In this document: piece by piece, positions 8,951 to 17,797 of the stretch | Numbering within the stretch: position 1 is the first letter of the stretch | Layout of the letters: each line of letters starts with the position of its first letter | Source: Chryseobacterium culicis | GTDB taxonomy: Bacteria; Bacteroidota; Bacteroidia; Flavobacteriales; Weeksellaceae | Direction: 5' to 3' | Assembly: GCF_002979755.1 (NCBI RefSeq) | Contig: NZ_PCPP01000001.1 | Span: 2,078,665-2,142,664, forward strand | DNA: 64,000 nt | Notes under the pieces: model-generated | The model's database searches: none | Seen by the model: only the letters and a program-made list of their open reading frames with translations | Told to the model about the DNA's origin: nothing | Position numbers and translations under genes: made by a program

Positions 8951-9027
8951 GCTTTCTGAATATAGCACAATACGCCTAAAATCTCATCCAATTCAGTTCA
9001 ATATATTAACTTTTACAAGTTTACAAC

Positions 9028-9819
9028 ATGATCGAAATAAAAAAATATTCTAATCAGGCAGGACACGCTGAGCCTAGACGGGTCATTAAATATACTTTGT
9101 TCTGGTGCCATCACGGAACCGCTGAAATTTTGATTGATGAAAATATCTTCACCCTGAAAACGGGTCAGACTGTAACCATTACTTCGGGACAGTTTCATCA
9201 GTTAAAATCTGTTGACGGAGAACTTACTGCATTGGAATTTACCCTGGACTTTTTCTGTAAAAGCGACAGTGATATTGAACTTATTTTTCATAACGGGCTT
9301 TTTTGTCATTTCGGGATGAATGAAATAATTACCATACAACATCCTGCATTTTTCTCTGAAACGCTGAATACTATTGAAAAAGAAATTCAGGAGCAGCCTT
9401 ATCAGTATCTGATCTCGACCCATTCTCTGGTGGAACTGCTATTGGTAGAAATCAACCGCAGTAAAATTGCCAATGGCGATGAAATCTGGAAACCGGATGC
9501 TTTGTTTTTAAAGTTCCTGGAAAGTGTAAGGGATAATTTTAAAAACAATTATCAGGTCTTTCATTTTGCAGATCTTCTTGGAACCACTGAAGCCAAACTG
9601 AATGAGGTTTCAAAACTTCACACCAACAAAACCGCTCAGAATGTGATCTACAGCCTCACAATTTCTGAAGCTAAAAGACTTTTACACTATGAAAAGCTCA
9701 CAGTAAAGGAAATTGCTTATCAGCTGGGCTTCAACGATCCATTCTATTTTTCAAACTTCTTTAAAAAACATACTTCACATTCCCCCAAAGAGTATCAGAA
9801 GACCGTGAAGGAAGTTTAA
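9028..9819 (+). CDS. AraC-family transcriptional regulator
   Basis: A 263-residue cytoplasmic regulator. The N-terminal half (about 20-110) is a cupin-like ligand domain (CHHGTAEILIDE, LKTGQTVTITSGQFHQLKS). The C-terminal half (about 165-260) holds the two AraC helix-turn-helix motifs. The second is diagnostic: LTVKEIAYQLGFNDPFYFSNFFKKHTSHSPKEYQ is spread across residues about 222-257. It is followed on the same strand by DoxX-type and cupin genes with an inverted repeat in the gap (9925-9943). Control of those two genes is inferred from position. Confidence 0.9.
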   Translation: MIEIKKYSNQAGHAEPRRVIKYTLFWCHHGTAEILIDENIFTLKTGQTVTITSGQFHQLKSVDGELTALEFTLDFFCKSDSDIELIFHNGLFCHFGMNEIITIQHPAFFSETLNTIEKEIQEQPYQYLISTHSLVELLLVEINRSKIANGDEIWKPDALFLKFLESVRDNFKNNYQVFHFADLLGTTEAKLNEVSKLHTNKTAQNVIYSLTISEAKRLLHYEKLTVKEIAYQLGFNDPFYFSNFFKKHTSHSPKEYQKTVKEV

Positions 9820-9924
9820 AAGTACCCTGAAAAGTTTTAGTTTAAAGAAAATCAGAGATCTCATATTCACATCCCGCTTCCTGTTTCCTTCTTCCCTCCT
9901 AAATATTACATTCTTTTTCCAGAA

Positions 9925-9943
9925 TTGTCTATTCTTTAGACAA
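9925..9943. promoter_or_regulatory. Inverted repeat, candidate operator for the DoxX-cupin pair
   Basis: TTGTCTA (9925-9931) and its exact complement TAGACAA (9937-9943), separated by 5 bases, centred about 59 bases upstream of the DoxX-like ATG. Position and symmetry suit a dimeric regulator site. Note that AraC-family proteins more often bind direct repeats, so the binder may be another protein. Confidence 0.4.
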
Positions 9944-9992
9944 CGGCTTTCACTGAACTTTGTACTGTAATTAAGACCTAAAAATTATACGT

Positions 9993-10412
9993 ATGAAAAC
10001 TCAACAGGATGCCGCTATTTTTTTATTAAGAATTACCTTGGCTTTCGGATTTTTATCTGCTGGGGCAAGCAGGCTGAATCTTTGGGGAAATCAGTCATCC
10101 GGCTGGAACAATTTTGTTACATATACTGCCGAAATAAATTCATTTTTACCACAGTCGTGGGCAGCTGGTATTGCCGTATTATCTACCATCGCTGAATTGT
10201 CAATTGGAGTGCTGCTTCTTTTGGGATTTCAAATAAAAAAAACAGCATGGTCCGCCTCTATTCTCACTTTATTTTTTGCAGTTGCGATGAGCATTTCTTC
10301 GGGTATTAAAGAGCCTTTGGATTATTCTGTCTTTGCTTTCAGTGCCGGAGCATTTCTCCTGAGTACTTTTTCCCGTTACGCCTGGAGTTTAGACCATTTT
10401 TATAACAATTAA
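9993..10412 (+). CDS. DoxX-family membrane protein
   Basis: A 139-residue protein with four predicted membrane helices. It starts with the family-typical FLLRITLAFGFLSAGASRLNLWG and has a helix GIAVLSTIAELSIGVLLLLGF. DoxX/TQO-small-subunit relatives occur widely near cupins and stress genes; the biochemical role is uncertain. The cupin gene follows after 12 bases, so they form a two-gene unit under the preceding AraC-type regulator. Confidence 0.85.
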   Translation: MKTQQDAAIFLLRITLAFGFLSAGASRLNLWGNQSSGWNNFVTYTAEINSFLPQSWAAGIAVLSTIAELSIGVLLLLGFQIKKTAWSASILTLFFAVAMSISSGIKEPLDYSVFAFSAGAFLLSTFSRYAWSLDHFYNN

Positions 10413-10424
10413 AATTTACATAGT

Positions 10425-10778
10425 ATGAACACCAACATCCACGATTACATCGTAAAAACAGAACAGAAAGAATGGCAGCCTTTAATTGAAAAAGGGATTC
10501 ATTATGAAGGTATTTTTGTAAAATCTTTAAAATTTGATCCTGAAAACAACCGCTCAACCAGTATTCTTTTAAAATTTGAACCGGGAGCCAGCTATCCTTA
10601 TCACAACCATCCTGCAGGTGAGGAACTGTTTATCATGGAAGGCGATGCCACTATTGCAGGAGCCAGACTTGAAAAAGGAGATTATTTATACACTCCGCCT
10701 AGCTTCAAACATTCCGTGAAGTCGGAACATGGATGCATCATTCTTTTTGTGATCCCTGAAGAAGTAGAAATTCTTTAA
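10425..10778 (+). CDS. Cupin-domain protein (ChrR-like)
   Basis: A 117-residue single-domain cupin. The metal-site motif is YPYHNHPAGEELFIMEG, with a second motif around PSFKHSVKSEHG, typical of ChrR-type or anti-ECF-sigma cupins that bind a metal and can sense oxidants. It has no signal peptide. It lies 12 bases after the DoxX gene and ends before a hairpin terminator. There is no sigma factor nearby, so an enzymatic or sensing role with DoxX is as likely as an anti-sigma role. Confidence 0.85.
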   Translation: MNTNIHDYIVKTEQKEWQPLIEKGIHYEGIFVKSLKFDPENNRSTSILLKFEPGASYPYHNHPAGEELFIMEGDATIAGARLEKGDYLYTPPSFKHSVKSEHGCIILFVIPEEVEIL

Positions 10779-10793
10779 CCCGTTATTAAAAAC

Positions 10794-10829
10794 AAAACCA
10801 CCATAAATCTTTTTACGGTGGTTTTTATT
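10794..10829. terminator. Terminator between cupin and convergent membrane protein genes
   Basis: A 13-base stem (10794-10806 and 10813-10825) with one G-U pair, loop of 6, flanked by an A-run and a T-run. Confidence 0.75.
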
Positions 10830-10860
10830 ATAAAATATTTTTAGTCTTAAGCCGAAATAT

Positions 10861-11970
10861 TTATTTCAACACTGTTTTGTTTGATGATAGGGGTCTGAAA
10901 TCAAATAAAGTTTTTTTCTTTCTTATGATATCCAACAAAGTCTGCACTGAAAAGGTGAGAATAATATACAGTACAATGAGCACCGAAACATAACCAATTT
11001 CATGCTGTCTATACCCAAAAATTCCTTTTCCCCAAGAGATCAGTATCCATTGAATCATATACATTGAGGTTAAATTTTTGCTGCAGTATTTTAGAACACG
11101 CATGAAGCCATTTTCTTTACTATTTGTCGTTATTGTATTGATCAGCCATAAAAACAGTAACGTCCAGCCTGCAAAATAAATAACTCCTCCAGGTCCCATA
11201 TGATAAAAACCGTTGTAATTATAATCACCATACAGAAAAACCAGCGGTGCTCCTATGGCAATGAACAACAGCCCCACATACAGCATATTTCTAAATATCT
11301 GTTGGATATTGTAGTTCAATTCCTGGAACCATTTACCGAAAAACATTCCGATGATAATAAAAGCCATCCATGGGAAAACAGGAAAATAGACATATGCTGG
11401 ATAATCTGTATTGAAAAGAAGATCCAGAACATAATTGATCACGGGATAGTCCAGATTGATTCCGCTGACTTCTCTGGATATCAGGGCAACGAATAAGCCT
11501 ATAGCCAGCATAATATATTTATTTTTCACATATTCTCTGATAAACCCAACGAATAATAAAGACATCCCTGCAAGCTGTAAAATATCACCCAGCTGTACCA
11601 GATATACATACTGTTGTTCTATAGGAGCATTCCATCCGTATTTTTGAATAAAATTATCGGGAGCAAAATTAAAAATAACAGGGACCATAAACTTCATAAA
11701 ATTCATAAATAGGCCTGCAAACACCAATAAAACACCTCTTTTTAATGCACTCTTAAGGCTTTGATGGCTGGAAGTCATAAAGGTGATTCCCATACAGATC
11801 AGGAAGATGGAAGTTCCTCTTCCGAGAAAAACAATAAAACTGCCAATGGCTGTTTCATATTGTGATTTGACATTGGCATACACCAATAAGGTATGTATAA
11901 TGATCATTCCGAGAACACTTATACCTTTTATTAAATCCAGAGTCAGGATTCTTTTGTTTTGTTGTTCCAT
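10861..11970 (-). CDS. Multi-pass acyltransferase-like membrane protein (HGSNAT/DUF1624 type)
   Basis: A 369-residue protein with about ten membrane helices. The N-terminus RILTLDLIKGISVLGMIIIHT matches the conserved opening of heparan-alpha-glucosaminide N-acetyltransferase-like proteins (PF07786): an LDxxKG motif plus a helix ending in the catalytic-type histidine. GRGTSIFLICMGITF is the second conserved helix. Such proteins may acetylate a sugar across the membrane. Here the substrate is unknown and no polysaccharide cluster is adjacent. An AT-rich motif shared with the TonB operon lies about 75 bases upstream of the start. Confidence 0.75.
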   Translation of the reverse strand: MEQQNKRILTLDLIKGISVLGMIIIHTLLVYANVKSQYETAIGSFIVFLGRGTSIFLICMGITFMTSSHQSLKSALKRGVLLVFAGLFMNFMKFMVPVIFNFAPDNFIQKYGWNAPIEQQYVYLVQLGDILQLAGMSLLFVGFIREYVKNKYIMLAIGLFVALISREVSGINLDYPVINYVLDLLFNTDYPAYVYFPVFPWMAFIIIGMFFGKWFQELNYNIQQIFRNMLYVGLLFIAIGAPLVFLYGDYNYNGFYHMGPGGVIYFAGWTLLFLWLINTITTNSKENGFMRVLKYCSKNLTSMYMIQWILISWGKGIFGYRQHEIGYVSVLIVLYIILTFSVQTLLDIIRKKKTLFDFRPLSSNKTVLK

Positions 11971-12237
11971 AGTTTTTAGTGGAAATTGTGGATTAGATGG
12001 ATAAAATTGTAGTCATTATTATTTCTTTAAACAATATTTTTATTTATTCTAAATAAAAATCAAATATACAAATTAAAACCACTTCTTATAATTCATTTAT
12101 CAATTTTCATAAATTATTAATAATTAACCATTTAATCCAGTTATAAAGAGCAATTATAATACAATATTTACCCATAATTAATCGCATAGTTATCCCTTGA
12201 ATCTGTACAATAATGAAATGATTAAAGCACTTTAAAT
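11971..12237. other. AT-rich intergenic region upstream of the acyltransferase-like gene
   Basis: No gene-like ORF. It contains a TATATTTG box (12068-12061, minus strand) matching the Bacteroidetes -7 element, and the 16-base motif at 12044-12059. The rest is low-complexity AT sequence. Confidence 0.5.
12044..12059 (-). promoter_or_regulatory. AT-rich motif shared with the TonB operon promoter, Fur-box-like
   Basis: On the minus strand this reads TTTTTATTTAGAATAA, an exact 16-base match to 20567-20552 upstream of the TonB receptor. It lies just downstream of a TATATTTG -7 box, where a repressor would block initiation. TTTAGAATAAnT resembles an AT-rich Fur-type half-palindrome. The regulator is inference. 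Confidence 0.3.
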
Positions 12238-12239
12238 AA

Positions 12240-12270
12240 AAAAACTCTTCCGGTTGGAAGAGTTTTTTTA
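12240..12270. terminator. Terminator, duplicate of the one at 13657-13687
   Basis: An 11-base stem ACTCTTCC-type hairpin (12241-12251 and 12256-12266) with loop GGTT and T-runs on both strands. Sequence and context duplicate the terminator downstream of the cytochrome c peroxidase gene. Confidence 0.8.
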
Positions 12271-12276
12271 TAACGA

Positions 12277-12345
12277 TTATGATTTGGGGAATCCTGGTGG
12301 ACGTTTTTTATATTGGTAGCTGGAAATGATTTTAACAAAAAAAAT
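12277..12345 (-). pseudogene. C-terminal remnant of a second cytochrome c peroxidase gene
   Basis: Read on the minus strand, the segment encodes a short tail ending SSYQYKKRPPGFPKS and a TAA stop. The intact peroxidase at 13694-14836 ends NSYKYKMRPPELPKS. The similarity continues a few residues upstream (FFVKII against AFLKTL), and both tails are followed by the same hairpin terminator. No further homologous sequence is visible: the alpha/beta hydrolase stop codon abuts it. This is best explained as the last piece of a lost paralogue. Confidence 0.7.
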
Positions 12346-13286
12346 TACAGTCCCGAACCAAGCATTTTTATCCAGATAGGTTTATACACCGGATTTTTAA
12401 CTCCTTCCACATGATAGGGGTTAGGCTTATTCCTAGCTTGATCAATAGGTTGGTCTAACGCAAAAACATTCTCTGCAGGGATATGTAATGCTTTACAAAT
12501 TTCCGCCAGATTTGTTGCTGCTACTTCCTTCACATGATAGGTTGCAAAAACATTTTGAGGCGGTGTCACCAATTTTTGAGCATACCAGCCAGCGATTTTT
12601 TTCGTTTTTGAATCACTGTAATCCCATCCTCCTGAAAAGCTGATAATTCTTGCCACAGCCTCATGCTGAGCAATAAATTCTGCCATTCCTCCACCCTGGG
12701 ATTGTCCTACTATGGCTATTTTACTCCAAACAGGCTTACCTGTGTTCTGATTCAGATATTGAGACCATCCCCCTTCTTTATCATTTTTCGACAAATACTG
12801 TAAAAGTTTTATCAGACGAGGTATAATTGCATCCTGATACTGATCCGGAATAATCGGGAAAACATTATCACCATAGATCCTTTTTCTGCGAAATTCAGCG
12901 GCACAGTCAACATCTTTACTCAAAAAATCTCCTTTACAAACCTTCGAAACTCCAGGTGAACTTATAAAAGAGAGTGCTATAATCCGATATCCCTGATCCA
13001 ATGCTGTTTTAAAAAAACTTTGTGGAAAATGATCAGTTGACCCGCCAGTTCCTGTAAGCCACAACAACACCTTATTATTTTTAATGGTCTTGTCATACAA
13101 TACAATATGGGCACTGTCCCAATTCTTTACTGAAGGATCAGCTTCACTGGGTTTCACTTTGAGTTTTTTATATCCGGAAAAATCAATAGCAAGGCTTATC
13201 TTTTGTGCGGACAAATTTATGGACAAACTTACCATACACAACAAAATAAATGTCATCATGGTGGATAATAAGGTCTTTTTTTTCAT
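12345..13286 (-). CDS. Secreted alpha/beta hydrolase (BPSS1187-like)
   Basis: A 313-residue protein with a signal peptide (a hydrophobic core TMMTFILLCMVSLSINLSAQ) and an alpha/beta-hydrolase fold. The nucleophile elbow is VGQSQGGGMAE, with the Ser in GQSQG. LWLTGTGGSTDHFP supplies the oxyanion-hole region, and a His near the C-terminus (PYHVEG) could complete the triad. I place the start at the second ATG (13286, MKKKT); an ATG two codons upstream is equally possible. The substrate is unknown. It sits between a peroxidase remnant and a small membrane ORF, suggesting insertion or rearrangement. Confidence 0.8.
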   Translation of the reverse strand: MKKKTLLSTMMTFILLCMVSLSINLSAQKISLAIDFSGYKKLKVKPSEADPSVKNWDSAHIVLYDKTIKNNKVLLWLTGTGGSTDHFPQSFFKTALDQGYRIIALSFISSPGVSKVCKGDFLSKDVDCAAEFRRKRIYGDNVFPIIPDQYQDAIIPRLIKLLQYLSKNDKEGGWSQYLNQNTGKPVWSKIAIVGQSQGGGMAEFIAQHEAVARIISFSGGWDYSDSKTKKIAGWYAQKLVTPPQNVFATYHVKEVAATNLAEICKALHIPAENVFALDQPIDQARNKPNPYHVEGVKNPVYKPIWIKMLGSGL

Positions 13287-13415
13287 TAGCATTTAAAATT
13301 AAATTGAACAATTAAAACTGTATAAAACACTATAAGTAATATTATATTAAATAATGTTTTAGAAATAATGCTTCTCATTGAAATCTTTAATTTTTATCCG
13401 AAATTCTTCTTTTAG

Positions 13416-13643
13416 TTATTTTATTACTTTTTCTGTGATGTGAAATTTTATAGAGAAGTACATTTTCAACAAGATTGAGAAAAAAAAAGGAATATACACA
13501 ATAACACTATACAACACATATACATCATTTTGCATTAATCCCGTAAAAACCATTTGAAAGAACAAAAAACCAATAATGCATTGATAAATAATTACCAACA
13601 CACACCACATAAATCCTGTAATTATATTGTTTAAAATGATCAA
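13416..13643 (-). CDS. Possible small membrane protein
   Basis: A 75-codon ORF with an ATG start, strongly hydrophobic with two or three predicted helices (IITGFMWCVLVIIYQCIIGFLFF and YSVIVYIPFFFSILLKMYF) and a basic C-terminus. It lies in very AT-rich DNA between the hydrolase gene and the peroxidase terminator. AT-rich sequence favours chance hydrophobic ORFs, so it may not be real. Function unknown. Confidence 0.4.
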   Translation of the reverse strand: MIILNNIITGFMWCVLVIIYQCIIGFLFFQMVFTGLMQNDVYVLYSVIVYIPFFFSILLKMYFSIKFHITEKVIK

Positions 13644-13656
13644 TATATTTTAAAAT

Positions 13657-13687
13657 AAAAACTCTTCCGCTTGGAAGAGTTTTTTTA
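13657..13687. terminator. Terminator of the TonB-DUF4876-barrel-peroxidase operon
   Basis: A 12-base perfect stem (13657-13668 and 13673-13684) with loop GCTT, with A/T runs on both sides. It immediately follows the peroxidase stop codon on the minus strand. Confidence 0.85.
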
Positions 13688-13693
13688 TTACGG

Positions 13694-14836
13694 TTATGAT
13701 TTAGGCAATTCTGGTGGACGCATTTTGTATTTGTAACTGTTCAGTGTTTTCAAAAATGCTACGATATCAAAAACTTCGTCATCTGTCAGATTCAGTTTTT
13801 CTACCATTCCTGATTTGTGAGGAAATTTCGGATCATTGAGCTGATCTGCTTTGGGTATTTCTCTGCCCATTCCGGCGTTGTACATCATGACGATGTTGGC
13901 CAGTTCAGGGAAAAGTCCGTTATGCATATAAGGTTTATTTTCAGAAACCTCTCTCAGTGTAGGGGTTTTGAATTTTCCTACGTCTTCATTTTTTTTAGTA
14001 ACGATATATCTTCCCAGATCTTCGTATTTCCTTCCGTAGTAGGTGAGTCCAAGATTATGGAACTTCTGGTCAGAAAAATAAGGGGTGTTATGACAGTTGA
14101 TACAGTTTGCTTTAGTTCGGAATAAATGAAGCCCGTTGATTTCAGAATCCGTTAAAGCATCTTTTTTTCCGGAAACGAATTTATCAAACTTTGATGGCGG
14201 ACTGATCAGCGAACGTTCAAAAGTAGCAACGGCTTTTGCAATTTTCTCTTCAGTCACTTCTCCATTTCCAAAAGCTTTGACAAAGAAAGGTTTATAATCT
14301 TTAATTTTTCTGATATTTTTTGTTGCCATGGACATATGAAGATTCATTTCTACAGGATTTTCAATGGGAGCTTTTACTTGCTCTTCCAAAGTCGATGAAC
14401 GACCGTCCCAGAAGAATGTTTTGGCATATCCTATATTCACCAGAGTAGGTGCATTTCTGGTTCCAGTCTGCCTGTCATGACCAAAAGAAACTCTGCTTCC
14501 GTCTGACCAGCCTATTTCGGGATTATGGCAGTTGGCACAGGAAATCTGTCCGCTTTTAGAAAGTCTCGGATCAAAGAACAACATTTTCCCCAGTTCCATT
14601 TTATCTTCGGAATAGGGATTATCTTCAGGGAAATTCATTTTAGACAAAGGCCCAATATCCTGAAAACCCTCTTTAGCTTCATCAAATAAGTGAGCAGCCG
14701 GCCATTTGCTCTGGTCTCCACTGCTGTATAACGTACGAAGTTCTTCCACGGTATATCCCGTAGGGTCATTAGAAGTATAACTTAATAAACATATTATCCC
14801 GGCAATTGCCAGAAAAGCAATATATCTGTCTTTCAT
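13694..14836 (-). CDS. Di-heme cytochrome c peroxidase (CCP/MauG family)
   Basis: A 380-residue exported protein with two heme c motifs, CANCH (C100, C103, H104) and CINCH (C245, C248, H249). PYMHNG near residue 304 contains the conserved region around the C-terminal heme's distal methionine. Family members reduce hydrogen peroxide or modify a substrate using two hemes in the periplasm. The N-terminus (IAFLAIAGIICLLSY) is a signal or anchor. It begins 6 bases after the upstream barrel gene, so it is the last gene of a four-gene operon. Its coupling to a TonB receptor suggests a role in metal or heme handling, or oxidation of an imported ligand, rather than simple peroxide defence. Confidence 0.92.
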   Translation of the reverse strand: MKDRYIAFLAIAGIICLLSYTSNDPTGYTVEELRTLYSSGDQSKWPAAHLFDEAKEGFQDIGPLSKMNFPEDNPYSEDKMELGKMLFFDPRLSKSGQISCANCHNPEIGWSDGSRVSFGHDRQTGTRNAPTLVNIGYAKTFFWDGRSSTLEEQVKAPIENPVEMNLHMSMATKNIRKIKDYKPFFVKAFGNGEVTEEKIAKAVATFERSLISPPSKFDKFVSGKKDALTDSEINGLHLFRTKANCINCHNTPYFSDQKFHNLGLTYYGRKYEDLGRYIVTKKNEDVGKFKTPTLREVSENKPYMHNGLFPELANIVMMYNAGMGREIPKADQLNDPKFPHKSGMVEKLNLTDDEVFDIVAFLKTLNSYKYKMRPPELPKS

Positions 14837-14842
14837 TATTTT

Positions 14843-16435
14843 TTAATAATAAACATTCAATCCTACCAGGGCAACATGATTAGCTCTGCCATTGTAGTCA
14901 ACTTGATTTTTATAAGTACTGTTCATCAGCCAGATCTGGGAAAAACTTGCAAACAATTCATACCTTATTTTGTTCTGATCAAAAATATAGCTTGCATTAA
15001 AATTAAGACCAATTTTAGGTGTTGCATCATACGCAAAGTCCGGCTGTGCTATTTTAGTTGCAAAGATATTCTCTTTTGTGCTTTGATAAGGCTGGTAATT
15101 GAATTCTTTTTCCAAAGGAACATAAAGATTTTGAGAAAGACCAATAGCCAGTTTATGAGAAGATTTTAAAGCAAATTCCTTTTCAGCTCCGAGTCGGTAA
15201 TTGAAAAATGACAGTTTTCGACCCATTACTACAGACAAATCTTTTACACGATTTTCCCCATACGCTGCATCGAAAAGAACCTTGAATGCCTCATTTTTAT
15301 GATTAAACCAGACCAGGCTATTCTGCCAGGAAAGATTCTTCTGCTCCAGACGGTATGATGTGTAATCCAAAGGATAATTGTAATTGGTATCCAGCTGATC
15401 CTGATACGTCATCATAGAAGCCCATTTTTTTCCATTATAATTTCCTAAAAAATTAAGGTAGAAGCTATGCAATTTTGTTTTCAGCCCGGAATATTTTGTA
15501 TAATCTTTCTGCCAGTTATAGTTTGCATCCTGATATTCAAAAACTCTGTAGAAGCGTTCAATAAGGTTTTTATAATCATATCCGGCAGAAAAATGAGTAT
15601 CATTACTATTAAAGGCATATTCTCCGCCCCAGATATAGCCTCCCATTTTATATTCAGAAGTTTTATATTGGGTATTTCCGATATACTGATTACCGTAGCC
15701 TTCATTATAACGGATATAAATACTGTCATTCGCAGGTACATTTCCTTTCATATTCACAAACATGATATCATTTCCTTTGTAATGATGCACATAGCTCAGT
15801 TTTCCAAATAGAGCGTGCTGCTTCCAGTTCAACCCTAATTTTGCAAAAGCTTTGTATTTATAATCATCTACTTTGGGTCTCGGATCTGCATTCTGACGAT
15901 AAGATTTAGCATACATTCCTTCTCCTCCCAACTGAAGAATCACTGGTTTTACGGGATTATAGGCAAACTGTCCGTTGATAAGATAACTCTGTTTCTGCCA
16001 TTTTGCCGAACGGGAAACCCAATAATAAGAGGGATTGTAAATAAAGGAAGAATTGTTCGTTCTTTCGTCACTGAGAATATAAGGAACATTATCTTCGGTT
16101 GTTTTGTCTGCTTTAAGTCTTCCTGATAAAGCGATCTTATGATTAAGCTTATATACTCCTTCAGACAGAAAAGTAAAACTTCCGGTCTCTTCAGGAGTCT
16201 GAACTCTTTTAAAATTTTGCTTTGTTGAAGAATATTGAAAAGTTGTCCTGGAAAAATCCAAGGGCTGAAAAAATGAAATATAGGGATCATTGATCCTGAT
16301 ATTCTTTTCTACAGCACTTATATTAATACTGTCTAACTGAGTGGCCTGAGCATAAAAGAACTGAGTGCCTGCTATAGCCAATCCCAATATACTGTATTGA
16401 AAAACTCTAATTGTCTTATTTTTATTATTGTGCAT
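14843..16435 (-). CDS. Outer-membrane beta-barrel protein (DUF6850-like)
   Basis: A 530-residue protein with a signal peptide (YSILGLAIAGTQFFYAQ). It has a long run of alternating aromatic/polar beta strands (KHALFGKLSYVHHYKG, YIWGGEYAFN, HSFYLNFLGNYNG) and ends in the aromatic-terminated strand HVALVGLNVYY, as expected for an outer-membrane barrel. There is no TonB box or plug. It overlaps the upstream DUF4876-like gene by 11 bases and is followed by the peroxidase after 6 bases, so it is tightly co-expressed with both. The DUF6850 name is from memory of the family's usual neighbourhood and is not verified. Confidence 0.8.
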   Translation of the reverse strand: MHNNKNKTIRVFQYSILGLAIAGTQFFYAQATQLDSINISAVEKNIRINDPYISFFQPLDFSRTTFQYSSTKQNFKRVQTPEETGSFTFLSEGVYKLNHKIALSGRLKADKTTEDNVPYILSDERTNNSSFIYNPSYYWVSRSAKWQKQSYLINGQFAYNPVKPVILQLGGEGMYAKSYRQNADPRPKVDDYKYKAFAKLGLNWKQHALFGKLSYVHHYKGNDIMFVNMKGNVPANDSIYIRYNEGYGNQYIGNTQYKTSEYKMGGYIWGGEYAFNSNDTHFSAGYDYKNLIERFYRVFEYQDANYNWQKDYTKYSGLKTKLHSFYLNFLGNYNGKKWASMMTYQDQLDTNYNYPLDYTSYRLEQKNLSWQNSLVWFNHKNEAFKVLFDAAYGENRVKDLSVVMGRKLSFFNYRLGAEKEFALKSSHKLAIGLSQNLYVPLEKEFNYQPYQSTKENIFATKIAQPDFAYDATPKIGLNFNASYIFDQNKIRYELFASFSQIWLMNSTYKNQVDYNGRANHVALVGLNVYY

Positions 16436-17780
16436 ATCCTCGAGGGTTTGCTTTAATCGTTACAAAATCATTGGCAGAATTATTCGTATCCTGCAATACT
16501 ACACGTCCATTGGTAATTTCCTTTGTTTTACGGATTACAGAAAATCCGGTAAAAGTAGCTTCAGCCTGTCCCGCTGCATTAACAATAAATGTTCTTGAGG
16601 CATCTATATCTGCCGGAAAGTCTTTAGGCGCTTTTTGTTCTTTGTCTGTAATATCAATTCCGTCTATGATATAATTCTTAGGAATTTGCAGAAATAAAGT
16701 TCCGGTTGGAGCTTTAGGTGACGCCACTTTTTTCCAGCTTGCTACTTCTGCATCTGTTGCTCTCAGAATTCCCAGCCCCAGCATTGAAGTTACATTAAGG
16801 ATTAAATCATTGGATGCAATGCTCCAGTATGACACCAGCATATCCGGCACCAAAATATTCTGAATATCCCATGCAAAAGGTTTCTTACCAATACTTGTGT
16901 TATAATCACCCATATAGGTTTCAAAATCTGCATGGCTCAGGTCTATTGTTCTGTCAGGTTCCTGTATCGCCACACCAGTTCCGTTGATATCATCAAAAGG
17001 CATTTTATGGTTGATAGCGGTTTGAGCAATAACAATACTTTTCCCAGGCAAAATAGGATACTGATTTCCGTTTCCTGGTATTTTAATGAATATATTGGAA
17101 TATACATACTCTGTGTTTGCCTCAGATCCACCACCGGCAGTTTTGCTCCAGTCGTACTGACCATTAGATAAAGTATAAGTAGTTGGATTATTATTCGTAT
17201 TCCCCTCCAGAAATACCAGATATAAACCGTCAGCATAAATAGTCTGATCAGAATTGTTGTGAATTTCAATAAACTGATCTCTGAAATTGGCTCCTAATTT
17301 CGTATCCGAACCTGCATAATAGTACTGTTTGATTACAAGATCTCCCAAGTTTCCACTGGTGATTCTGACCAATTTTGAAGAGGTATTGGCATTAATGGTT
17401 ACTTTTTCATCAAACCCTCCGAAGTGTACAATTTCATAGCTTGTTTCTTCTCCAATCTGTTGCTCATATTCATTCTGCTTCAGTTGCAGTTCAGCCTGAA
17501 TACTATAAGTTCCCGGTAGAACAGCATCCAAAATCAGTTCACCATCTGCATTTGTCTTTCCTATAATCTGATCTTCTGTTGCAGAGTTTTTCAGAATCAC
17601 GGTTACATTGGCAACTCCTTTATCGGAAACGGAAGGATATTTTGAAGCATCATATTTGATATTTACGGTAAACGGAACAGGTTTAATCTCATTATTACCA
17701 AAGTCATCATCTCTGTTGCATCCTGTCAGAACAAGGACAGGAAATAGGAGTAATAGTATGAATTGTTTCATTATGTTCAA
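16425..17780 (-). CDS. DUF4876-like lipoprotein
   Basis: A 451-residue lipoprotein: signal LLLLFPVLVLTGC with Cys21 in the lipobox. After an acidic linker comes a carboxypeptidase-regulatory/SpaA-like beta-sandwich (about 35-130: GVANVTVILKNSA, TNADGELILDAVLPGTYSIQAEL). Then follows a lamin-tail-like domain (about 150-300: FRDQFIEIHNNSDQTIYADGLYLVF) and a C-terminal region with ADIDASRTFIVN. It probably sits on the outer membrane as the partner of the TonB receptor 17 bases upstream, by analogy with receptor-lipoprotein pairs in Bacteroidetes. Ligand unknown. Confidence 0.82.
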   Translation of the reverse strand: MNIMKQFILLLLFPVLVLTGCNRDDDFGNNEIKPVPFTVNIKYDASKYPSVSDKGVANVTVILKNSATEDQIIGKTNADGELILDAVLPGTYSIQAELQLKQNEYEQQIGEETSYEIVHFGGFDEKVTINANTSSKLVRITSGNLGDLVIKQYYYAGSDTKLGANFRDQFIEIHNNSDQTIYADGLYLVFLEGNTNNNPTTYTLSNGQYDWSKTAGGGSEANTEYVYSNIFIKIPGNGNQYPILPGKSIVIAQTAINHKMPFDDINGTGVAIQEPDRTIDLSHADFETYMGDYNTSIGKKPFAWDIQNILVPDMLVSYWSIASNDLILNVTSMLGLGILRATDAEVASWKKVASPKAPTGTLFLQIPKNYIIDGIDITDKEQKAPKDFPADIDASRTFIVNAAGQAEATFTGFSVIRKTKEITNGRVVLQDTNNSANDFVTIKANPRGYAQ

Positions 17781-17797
17781 GTTTATTTTTAGTAGTA

